Of a stretch of 64,000 nt of DNA, positions 47,300 to 54,547 are shown piece after piece. The notes below the pieces were generated by a model, which was given only the letters and a program-made list of their open reading frames with translations, did no database searches and was not told where the DNA came from. The translations under genes were made by a program, and so were the position numbers. The first letter of the stretch is position 1; every line of letters starts with the position of its first letter. Source of the DNA: DASUAS01 sp963841415 (GTDB taxonomy: Bacteria; Actinomycetota; Acidimicrobiia; IMCC26256; DASPTH01); NCBI GenBank assembly GCA_963841415.1, contig CAWJCN010000001.1, forward strand, positions 124,001 to 188,000. Direction: 5' to 3'.

Positions 47300-47659
47300 T
47301 CAGCCAGCGTGCATCGGCGTCTGGATGCTGATCGCGGCGGTCGGAGGCTCGTACGAGATGCCCTTCGCTTTGGTCAAGGCATGCACGGCGTCGTCCATTG
47401 TCATCAGCGGTGTCGTCTTGATCGCTCGAATCGAACCAGCGGCCGAAGTCGCGATGGAGACTGCCGCAGCAGTCGCATCGTCCGGAAGCTCGACGATGGC
47501 GACGACGTCGAAGTCTCCGAACGCTAGGTAAAACGCCTCCAGCGAGCCGCCCGCTTCCTCGGTCATCCTCCGAACGGGTTCACTCCGGTCCTGCGGATTG
47601 TCGACGAGCACCGACCATGCTCCGCTCGTATACGCGGCTTGCACCAGATAGTGAGCCAT
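47300..47659 (-). CDS. GYD-domain protein
   Basis: This is a 119-aa protein of the GYD family: MAHYLVQAAYT near the N-terminus, then GGSLEAFYLAFGDFDVVAIVELPDDATAAAVSIA. The ferredoxin-like fold is of unknown function and is common in soil bacteria. The ATG at 47659 follows GGAGGTG. It is convergent with the isomerase gene, with a 175-bp gap in which I see nothing. Confidence 0.82.
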   Translation of the reverse strand: MAHYLVQAAYTSGAWSVLVDNPQDRSEPVRRMTEEAGGSLEAFYLAFGDFDVVAIVELPDDATAAAVSIATSAAGSIRAIKTTPLMTMDDAVHALTKAKGISYEPPTAAISIQTPMHAG

Positions 47660-48103
47660 GGCACCTCCTTCATGGATCCAGGCCGATCGTGCGCCCGGCG
47701 ACGCGCATCGTCAACTCCAGACCCTCACACGGCACGCGCAGCCATCTGTTGCCGTCCACGCTCACCCATCGGCCGCGCGCTTGCAGAAGTCGCGCAGCGT
47801 CGCGAGAGCAGCGTGTCGTATCGTGCCGAGGCGCGCCGACGGGACTTGCCACCCAAACGGCACCGCGACGACCGTTGCGGCTCCGTGGCGATTCACGCGA
47901 TGCGTTGGTACTGCTCGATCCTGCGCGATCGTGATCCCTAGCGATTGCAACGTCCCGACCTTGCCAAGGCGGTGCTCCGCTCGCGCGGACAAGGGGCATC
48001 GGGATTTCCCACTTACCTACGCGTCCCGCTGCTCTTCAGGCACGGGTCCGTATCGCCTCTGTCCCGCCGACCGCCATGGCACGTCCATCGCAAGGCGCGA
48101 GGG
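47660..48103. other. gap with possible decayed coding sequence
   Basis: No intact gene is seen. On the minus strand, two frames carry protein-like stretches: about 47775-47965 (TIAQDRAVPTHRVNRHGAA...) and about 47670-47785 (RGRWVSVDGNRWLRVPC). They would join by a frame change, suggesting a degraded gene of unknown family beside the integrase. The last ~100 bp before the integrase stop hold no feature I recognise. Confidence 0.35.
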
Positions 48104-49246
48104 TCAGCCGTCGAGGATCAGCTTCGCAACTGAGTTCGCGGCGTCCTCTTGCATCGAAGGAAGGATGTGCGAGTAGGTGTCGAGGGTGATCATCACTGAC
48201 GCATGCCCGAGGCGCTCGCTTACAACCTTTGCGGGGATGCCTGCAGCGAGCGCGGCGGTGGCATAGCTGTGTCGCAGGTCATGCAGGCGGATCTTCGGCA
48301 GTCCCGCGTCCCGAGCGAGTTGCTCGAACCAACTGGTCATGCGCTGGGGATGGATTGTCGTTCCGTTCTCGCGCGTGAACACGAGGTCAGAGTCGTGCCA
48401 CGCTTCTCCCCACCGGAGCCGCTCCTCGAGCTGTCGCACTCGATGCGCTTGCAGCTCTGCGAGCGTCGTGGGATCCAATGCGATCGACCGCCTGCCTTTT
48501 GACGTCTTCGGCTGGATCAAGCGCACGTCGTGGTAGTTCACGACGCTCAGGCTCTGAACTACTGCGAGACGTGCGTTCGTGAAGTCGACGTGATCCCAGG
48601 CCAGGCCGAGCACCTCGCCGCGCCGCATTCCAGTTGTCACGAGAAGTAGCCATGCGGCGGCGAGGCGGTCGTCCCCCGTGAACTCGACGAACGTGCGGAG
48701 TTGTTCGGGCGACCACACCTTCATCTCCGGGCGTGCAGGCTTCGGCGGTGCCGCAAGACTGGCCGCGTTGCGCGGCAGATGGCCCCATCGCACAGCGTCG
48801 GTCAGTGCTTTGTGCAACATCGAGTGCGTATTCCGGACCGTCTTGGGGGAGAGACCACCTTCGCTCGCACGACGGCCGCTGGCGAGGAGCTCGGCGTAAT
48901 AGCCGTTCAGCCGCGCGGGGGTGAGGTTCACGAGCAGCGTTCGGCCGAACGTGGGCTTCACGTACGCCTCATATAGGTCGCGGTAGTTCCGGAGCGTCGT
49001 CGGGCGAACTGTCGCCTCGATCGACGGGAGCCACTCTTCTTCGAGGTATCGGTTGAGCGACAGCTTCGAAGCCTCGACGTAGGCACCGCGGCGCACTTCG
49101 TTTCGAAGCTCGCCGAACGCCCTCTCCGCGTCCTTACGGGTCTTGAACCCGCCACGGGATTTCTGGCGTCTTTCCCCGCCGGGGCCGCGCTCGAGCTCGA
49201 CCCAGTAGTACCAGGACGCCCCGCGCTTCTTGAAGTGACCCTTCAC
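48104..49246 (-). CDS. tyrosine-type site-specific recombinase / integrase
   Basis: This is a 380-aa phage-type integrase. N-terminal Arm-DNA-binding-like part (WYYWVELERGPGGERRQKSRGGFKTRKDAERAF), a SAM-like core-binding domain (residues ~65-160) and the catalytic domain. Catalytic residues are R in TGMRRGEVLGL, HxxR in LHDLRHSYAT, the H/W position in LGHASV and the nucleophile Tyr in LDTYSHIL. GTG start at 49246. Its 5' end lies 110 bp from tRNA-Leu, the usual position for an enzyme that inserts its element into that tRNA. Confidence 0.93.
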   Translation of the reverse strand: MKGHFKKRGASWYYWVELERGPGGERRQKSRGGFKTRKDAERAFGELRNEVRRGAYVEASKLSLNRYLEEEWLPSIEATVRPTTLRNYRDLYEAYVKPTFGRTLLVNLTPARLNGYYAELLASGRRASEGGLSPKTVRNTHSMLHKALTDAVRWGHLPRNAASLAAPPKPARPEMKVWSPEQLRTFVEFTGDDRLAAAWLLLVTTGMRRGEVLGLAWDHVDFTNARLAVVQSLSVVNYHDVRLIQPKTSKGRRSIALDPTTLAELQAHRVRQLEERLRWGEAWHDSDLVFTRENGTTIHPQRMTSWFEQLARDAGLPKIRLHDLRHSYATAALAAGIPAKVVSERLGHASVMITLDTYSHILPSMQEDAANSVAKLILDG

Positions 49247-49356
49247 GCGGACGACTGTACGCCCTCGGTTAGCAATCCGTTAGCAATGGGGTTTGCGGTG
49301 TCCACGCAGTTCGCTGGTGTCCGCGCTGGCTCCCTAAAAGCGCAGGTCAGGATGGG

Positions 49357-49440
49357 TGCGAGCGGGGAGACTCGAACTCCCACGTCCTTACGGACACCAG
49401 GACCTAAACCTGGCGCGTCTGCCGGTTCCGCCACGCTCGC
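49357..49440 (-). tRNA. tRNA-Leu (anticodon TAG)
   Basis: This 84-nt gene folds as a class II tRNA: acceptor GCGAGCG/CGCTCGC with discriminator A, anticodon stem CCAGG/CCTGG round TTTAGGT (anticodon TAG at 49406-49404), a long variable arm (GTCC...GGAC) and T-arm GGGAG-TTCGAGT-CTCCC. The 3' CCA is not encoded. The inner part (49374-49410) recurs at 13739-13775, making this the probable island insertion site. Confidence 0.95.
49374..49410 (-). repeat. direct repeat inside tRNA-Leu (putative attachment site)
   Basis: This is the copy of the 37-bp repeat that retains the working tRNA. It matches 13739-13775 at 34/37 positions; the mismatches are at 49383, 49390 and 49405. Confidence 0.65.
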
Positions 49441-49501
49441 GCCCGACCAGTCTCGCGCCGCTCGGCTCAGACCGATCGGGTGGCGCGACGCATCGAGAGC
49501 C

Positions 49502-50415
49502 TCACGACGAGCTCGAGGTCGAGAAGCCCGGGCAAAGGTCGGGGTTCTGGGCTGCCAGGTGACGGCGCAGGTGCTCGAGCGCCTTCGTGCGGAGCTGGCA
49601 GACCCGACTCTCGGTGATGCCCAATGCCGATCCGATGGCGGCCAGCGTGACGCGCTCGAAGTAGGACAGCACGACGATGAAGCGCTGGCGGTCCGGCAGC
49701 GAGCCGATCGCATCGGCCAGCAGCCGATCGGATTCCTTGTCCGCGAACACCCGCTCGGGGTTGCTCGCCGGGTCCGCGTACGCCCAGGATTCGATCCCGG
49801 GGGCGCGCCCCCGGACGCGGGTGTCCCCTGGCCCGCGAGGGGTTCGAGCCGGCTGGCGTCGGCCTCGGCCATCATGCGGCTGAGGCTCGGCTCGCTGACC
49901 ATCAGCTCCGACGCGACCTCCGCCCGGGAGGGCGTGCGGTGCAGCCGGTGCTCGAGCCTCGACACTGCGTCGTGCACGGCCCGGGCGTTGCGACGCACCG
50001 CCCGGGGGGTCCAGTCGTACGATCGGAGCGCGTCGATGATCGTGCCCTGGATACGGGTCATCGCATACGACTCGAACTTGATTCCGCGGTCGGGCGCGAA
50101 CTTGTCCAGTGCGTCGATCAGCCCGATCATTCCCCAACTGACGAGGTCGCGCTGGTCGATGTTCGCGGGCAGGGTGCGGCCGAGACGCTCGGCCACTCGT
50201 TTGGTGTACGGCGCGTATTCGAGCACCAGTCGATCGCGCGCCCAAGGCGCTCCGGTCGTCTTGTACGCGTCCCAGAGATCGCGAACGGTCTCAGCGTGCG
50301 CGGCGTCCGCGTCGGGAACTGCGCGCAGGCGTGTTCGGGTCTTCGTCCGGACTGACGCGCGATGGCCCAGATCCCTGCGGGCGACATCGCTGGTGAGTGC
50401 GTTCGTGGCAGTCAT
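49502..50415 (-). pseudogene. WhiG/FliA-type sigma-70 family factor, frameshifted
   Basis: This is a sigma factor of about 304 codons. Region 2 reads VLEYAPYTKRVAERLG...DLVSWGMIGLIDALDKFAPDRGIKFESYAMTRIQGTIIDALR, diagnostic of the FliA/WhiG group, followed by region 3 (RTPSRAEVASELMVSEPSLSRMM). Region 4 (RFIVVLSYFERVTLAAIGSALGITESRVCQLRTKALEHLR) continues in another frame to 49502. A missing base in a run of Gs at 49825-49828 (plus-strand CCCC) explains the break. Its ATG overlaps the GGDEF-EAL stop (ATGA). In actinobacteria such factors drive sporulation or motility genes. Confidence 0.85.
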
Positions 50416-52889
50416 GAGAACGATGGCGCTGCTGCAGCGCGCACAGGAGCGTGGCGATGAATGCCGCGCTTCTGTGCGGTGATGGAGCGTTGCGGAGGTT
50501 CGAGGCAGTCGAGGACGTGCGCGACTCTCGACTCGTCGCGTGCGCTGATGTCCTCGTCGGTGCACAGGGCGTGGAGCAGGTCGCCGATCGGGACACCGGA
50601 CGAGGAGTCCGGGACCGCGAACGCAGGGTGACCACTGGACGGGCGGCCGCCCGAGGACGATCGTGTCGGAGCGCGCGTTGCGCCCAACTGCCGCTCGATG
50701 TCGCGCGCCGACAGCGCGGGGCTGAAGAGGAACCCCTGCATCTGATCGCAGCGGTGCGCGAGCAGGAATGAGGCCTGAGCGGCCGTCTCAACCCCCTCGG
50801 CGATCACCTTCATGCGAAGGCTGCGAGCCAGCGTGATCACCGCGTTCACGATCTGCTCCTCGTCCGAGGAGAAGCCGATTCGCTGCACGAACGACTGATC
50901 GATCTTGAGGCTGTGGAGCGGGATCTGGGCGAGATACCTGAGCCCGCTGTATCCGGTCCCGAAGTCGTCGATCGAACACCGCACCCCGATGTCGCGGAGC
51001 TCGTGCATCGCGGCGCTCGCGCTCTGCACGTCCAGCAGGAAGCTGCTCTCGGTGATCTCCAGCTCGAGCAGGTGTGGCGCGAGGCCATGGCGCAGCAGGG
51101 CCTGCGACACCCGTGCGTAGACGCTCCTGGCCGTGAACTCCTCGGCCGAGAGGTTGATCGCGACCGGGACCGGCAGCCCGTAGTCGCTTGACCATGCGCC
51201 GACCTGGCGACACGCCTCGTCGAGGACCCAGTTGCCGAGCGGCACGATCAGGCCGGTCTCTTCGGCGAGGGGGATGAAGGTGGCCGGGGGGACGAACCCG
51301 AGCTTCGGATGGTCCCACCGGGCCAGCGCCTCGAGCCCGACGATCTTGCGAGTGCGCGAGTCGACCTTCGGCTGGTAGTACAGCTGGAGTTCGCCGCGCT
51401 CGAGTGTGGTGCGCAGACTGCTCTCGAGCGAGTGCTTTACGAGCGCCCGGGCGCCCATGTCGGCGCTGTAGACCTGGTACATGTCACGGCCGTTCGCCTT
51501 GGCGCGGTACATCGCGATGTCGGCGTTCTTCATCAGGGTCTCGGCATCGTTTCCGCCCACCGGTGCAATGGCGACACCGAGGCTGGCGCTCACGACCAGC
51601 TGCCGGGATTCGACGGGAAACGGCTCGGCGAACGAATGCAGCAGGTTCTCGGCCACGGTGGTGCAGTCGTGCTCGCCATCGACCTCGGGCAACAGCACCA
51701 TGAACTCGTCGCCACCCATGCGAGCAACGGTGTCGGCCTCCCTCACGCATCCCTGGAGGCGCTGCGCGACCAACTGCAACAGCTGGTTGCCGACCGCGTG
51801 CCCCAGGCTGTCGTTGATCCCTTTGAACCGGTCGAGGTCGAGGAACAGGACTGCGACCTGTTTGCCCGTGCGGCGCCCCGAAGCCAGCGCGACCTCGAGG
51901 CGGTCGAGGAACAGGACCCGGTGGGGGAGCCCGGTGAGTGGATCGTGGTGCGCCTGGTACTCGGCCCGTGCACCTTCGTGCACCTGGAGCACCAGGTACA
52001 CGGCGACGATGAAGGGCAGGATGCTCGATCCGACGAGCACCACGGGCAGCTCGGGCGACTCGCCCGCGGCGACATGCATCGCGAACAACGCCGGGGCGAG
52101 CAACGTCAAGCCCAATGTCGCCGCGAGGCGTCCCGGACCCAGTCGCGGAGGAAGCACGACCGCACGGTCGACCCTTCTCCTCAGCGCGGGCGTGAGGGCG
52201 ATCGTGGCACCGATGCACAAGCAAAGGAGCCTGATGTCCCACAGCTGCGTGGCGGACATCTGGTTCTCGCCGAGGCGACCGAGGACGAGCATCGCGTCGA
52301 TCGCGAGCAGGCACGCGAGCGCACATGCCGTGACCGCGTAGGCGCCCGACTCGGGTCGTGACTGGCGCACGAGGCGGAGTGCGAGCCAGACCAGCACCCC
52401 GTCGGCGAGCGGGAGCACCAGGGCCAGGGCGGTATGAAGCGGCGCGCGGTTGTCGATCACCAGGCCGCCCCAGGCGACGAGGCACAGCGCGGCGACGCAC
52501 ATCAGTCCCTCGAAGACGGCACCGAGCGCCCGACTGGGGAGCAGCGCATTGAGGCGTAGCGCGAGCCCCAATCCCACCAGCGCCACACCGGCCAACGCCA
52601 CGAAGCCCCCTGTCGCCGGCACGGACGCGTTGTCGGAGCCGGACACGACACCGAGCAGGCTCCCCGCCATGAGTACGACGAACCCGAGCTCGAGGTACAT
52701 CCAGGATCGGCGCTGATCGCGGGGCGAACCGCGATCGGCGCCGATGACCTTGATGCCTCCGACCGCCAGGGCGACCACGGCCAGGGCGACGGCGCGCCCG
52801 ACGAGGGTGGTGCTGGCGAGGCTGGCCAACGCGAGCGCCGCGCCGAGGATGATCGCCAGGAATACCGCGCTGCGTCGTGTAATTACCAC
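50412..52889 (-). CDS. membrane-bound bifunctional GGDEF-EAL cyclic-di-GMP protein
   Basis: This is a protein of about 825 aa. Roughly the first 300 residues hold eight or nine hydrophobic segments (a membrane sensor not matched to a named domain). A GGDEF domain follows (HHDPLTGLPHRVLF, then MGGDEF with intact active site), then an EAL domain (GLEALARWDHP, DDFGTGYS, KIDQSFV, AEGVET) that also looks catalytically complete. It could both make and degrade c-di-GMP. The GTG at 52889 is the best start but lacks a clear ribosome-binding site. It is translationally coupled to the downstream sigma factor gene, and divergent from the MshEN protein. Confidence 0.9.
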   Translation of the reverse strand: MVITRRSAVFLAIILGAALALASLASTTLVGRAVALAVVALAVGGIKVIGADRGSPRDQRRSWMYLELGFVVLMAGSLLGVVSGSDNASVPATGGFVALAGVALVGLGLALRLNALLPSRALGAVFEGLMCVAALCLVAWGGLVIDNRAPLHTALALVLPLADGVLVWLALRLVRQSRPESGAYAVTACALACLLAIDAMLVLGRLGENQMSATQLWDIRLLCLCIGATIALTPALRRRVDRAVVLPPRLGPGRLAATLGLTLLAPALFAMHVAAGESPELPVVLVGSSILPFIVAVYLVLQVHEGARAEYQAHHDPLTGLPHRVLFLDRLEVALASGRRTGKQVAVLFLDLDRFKGINDSLGHAVGNQLLQLVAQRLQGCVREADTVARMGGDEFMVLLPEVDGEHDCTTVAENLLHSFAEPFPVESRQLVVSASLGVAIAPVGGNDAETLMKNADIAMYRAKANGRDMYQVYSADMGARALVKHSLESSLRTTLERGELQLYYQPKVDSRTRKIVGLEALARWDHPKLGFVPPATFIPLAEETGLIVPLGNWVLDEACRQVGAWSSDYGLPVPVAINLSAEEFTARSVYARVSQALLRHGLAPHLLELEITESSFLLDVQSASAAMHELRDIGVRCSIDDFGTGYSGLRYLAQIPLHSLKIDQSFVQRIGFSSDEEQIVNAVITLARSLRMKVIAEGVETAAQASFLLAHRCDQMQGFLFSPALSARDIERQLGATRAPTRSSSGGRPSSGHPAFAVPDSSSGVPIGDLLHALCTDEDISARDESRVAHVLDCLEPPQRSITAQKRGIHRHAPVRAAAAPSFS

Positions 52890-53074
52890 AGAGAGGGATA
52901 TTGGCCCAGGAGACAGCGGAATCCAAGGGATTCCAGCGCTCGGTGACGACTGGCACTTCGTGGGGGAACACGATCGTTCGGGGGCGCGCATCGCAAGGTG
53001 CCGTTCAAGGCTGCCCGCGCAGGTGTCGATTGCGAGAGGACGCAGTCCGTTCGAGCAATCCGGAGTCTGGCAAG

Positions 53075-54046
53075 GTGACCGACGGCACACGTGCGCACGA
53101 ATCCTCGACGCGGGAGTACGGCACGGCGTCGGCCCCGTCGCCGCTGCGGATCGGCGAGTTGCTGGTGCGACGTGCGCTCATCGACCACGATCAATTGCGA
53201 CTGGCCCTTGCCGAGCAGGAGCTCGACACCAGGAGTGCGCCGATCGGCAGGTTGCTCGTCGGGCTGGGCGCGATCGACGAAAACATCCTGACCGCGACGC
53301 TGGCCGAGCAGGCCGGAATGGTGGTCGTCGACCTCGACGACGTGGAGCCGGATCGGTCGGCGCTCGCGCGGCTCCCGAGGGAGGCGGCGTTCCGTCTGCG
53401 GGCCCTTCCCCTCGACTACCACGACCGCAGCCTCGTGGTCGCGCTCGCGGAGCCCCCGACACGCGCGGTGCGGCGTGAGGTGCTCAGTCTGTCAGGTCGG
53501 CAGGCTGACTTCGTGCTCGCCAACACCAGAGCGCTCGCTCGCGCGCTCGAGTGCTCGTATCCGCATCCGTCAGCCTTGCAGGACCGCATTGCGGCCGCCG
53601 GCATGAAGACGCTCGACGTTGGCGCGCCGCCCGTCGCCGCAACCACCGAGGGCTCCGGGACCCACGGATCGGCGACCTCGGACCAACGGAGCAACCGTGC
53701 CGATCGCGTCGTTGCCTGGCTGCTGGCCCAAGCGGCCGAGCACCGGGCAAGCTCGGTCCATCTCCTCCCGGGTCCGTCTGACGTGCGCATCGTCATGCGC
53801 ACCGACGGCGGGGCGGTGAGCGAGGCACTCCGCTTGCCCCTTGCGGCGGGGAGCACGCTCATGCGGCGCGTCGTGCTCGCGTCGGGCCTTGACGCCCGCA
53901 CCGCATTGCCGCAGGTGGGCTGCCTCCGCTCCGCGGCGGAGGGCTTCGGGCCGGACCTGTGCGTCGCGACCGAATGGACGAATGCAGGCCGAACGGTCGT
54001 CCTCGCGAGCGAAGAGCCTCGCCACGTCGGATCCGCTGGTCCGTAG
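53075..54046 (+). CDS. stand-alone MshEN (GspE N-terminal) protein lacking the ATPase motor
   Basis: This is a 323-aa protein. Residues ~25-130 carry two MshEN-type repeats (LRIGELLVRRALIDHDQLRLALAEQ and PIGRLLVGLGAIDENILTATLAEQ), the c-di-GMP-binding module of type II secretion and type IV pilus ATPases. A second part (~215-300: RVVAWLLAQAAEHRASSVHLLPG...DVRIVMRTDGG...LASGLDARTALPQVG) matches the domain that precedes the Walker A motif in PilB/GspE, after which the protein ends. No P-loop is present. GTG 53075 precedes VTDGTRAHE. Divergent from GGDEF-EAL; I infer a c-di-GMP receptor or pilus-motor regulator. Confidence 0.72.
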   Translation: MTDGTRAHESSTREYGTASAPSPLRIGELLVRRALIDHDQLRLALAEQELDTRSAPIGRLLVGLGAIDENILTATLAEQAGMVVVDLDDVEPDRSALARLPREAAFRLRALPLDYHDRSLVVALAEPPTRAVRREVLSLSGRQADFVLANTRALARALECSYPHPSALQDRIAAAGMKTLDVGAPPVAATTEGSGTHGSATSDQRSNRADRVVAWLLAQAAEHRASSVHLLPGPSDVRIVMRTDGGAVSEALRLPLAAGSTLMRRVVLASGLDARTALPQVGCLRSAAEGFGPDLCVATEWTNAGRTVVLASEEPRHVGSAGP

Positions 54047-54083
54047 GCCGGCGGGCGCACCAGTCTCGCACGTTCCGGAGGTT

Positions 54084-54114
54084 GTTCGATACGCTAACCA
54101 TGTGAGGATCGAAC
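54084..54114. promoter_or_regulatory. inverted repeat over the MarR promoter
   Basis: Perfect 7-bp arms GTTCGAT (54084-54090) and ATCGAAC (54108-54114) flank 17 bp that contain TAACCAT, a possible -10, and the ribosome-binding site GTGAGGATCG. This is a candidate autoregulatory site for the MarR protein that starts at 54116. Confidence 0.4.
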
Positions 54115-54115
54115 G

Positions 54116-54547
54116 ATGAGCCGGGCCCGCACCATCACCGGCGCGGCCCGCGCCGTCGCCCGCCTGGCCAGGCAGGTCGAGGTGGCGCTGGCGCCGCTCG
54201 ATCTCTCGTTGTCGCAGTACCGGGTGCTGGCGCTGCTCGGCGAGGGGTCCACCGCGTCGTCCGTGCTCGCGCGCCGGCTGGCGGTGAGCCCGCCCTCGGT
54301 CACCTCGGTGGTCGACGGTCTGGTCGGCCGCGGGCTGGTCGAACGCCAGGCCGATCCCGAGGACCGCCGCCGCCTCACGCTCCTCCTCACCCGTGACGGC
54401 GCCAAGCTCCTCGCCGCTGCTGACGCGGCGGCGGAGGCGCACCTCGACGAGATCGCGGGCTACTTCGACGCCGCGCCGACCGGACTCGACGAGTGGAACC
54501 TCGCGCTCGACCGCAAGCGCGAGGCGCGGCTGGAGCAGGACCGGTGA
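54116..54547 (+). CDS. MarR-family transcriptional regulator
   Basis: This is a 143-aa winged-helix MarR protein: LSLSQYRVLALLGEG, HTH LARRLAVSPPSVTSVVDGLVGRGLVER and wing DPEDRRRLTLLLTRDG. The stop overlaps the GTG of the ABC exporter (GTGA), so it very likely controls that exporter in response to a toxic ligand. Confidence 0.9.
   Translation: MSRARTITGAARAVARLARQVEVALAPLDLSLSQYRVLALLGEGSTASSVLARRLAVSPPSVTSVVDGLVGRGLVERQADPEDRRRLTLLLTRDGAKLLAAADAAAEAHLDEIAGYFDAAPTGLDEWNLALDRKREARLEQDR

Larger units (their letters stand above)
13739..49410. mobile_element. putative tRNA-Leu-integrated genomic island (~35.7 kb)
   Basis: The boundaries are the direct repeats at 13739-13775 and 49374-49410. 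A tyrosine integrase lies immediately inside the tRNA-proximal end. The cargo is accessory: glycosidases, fused sugar-type ABC/MFS transporters, galT-galK-LacI, dehydrogenases, amidohydrolases, TetR regulators, VOC, luciferase-like and GMC enzymes. Flanks carry general-function genes. No conjugation, replication, phage structural or toxin-antitoxin genes are seen, so it would be an integrative island that is decayed or mobilised in trans. The three mismatches in the repeat suggest an old insertion. Confidence 0.55.
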
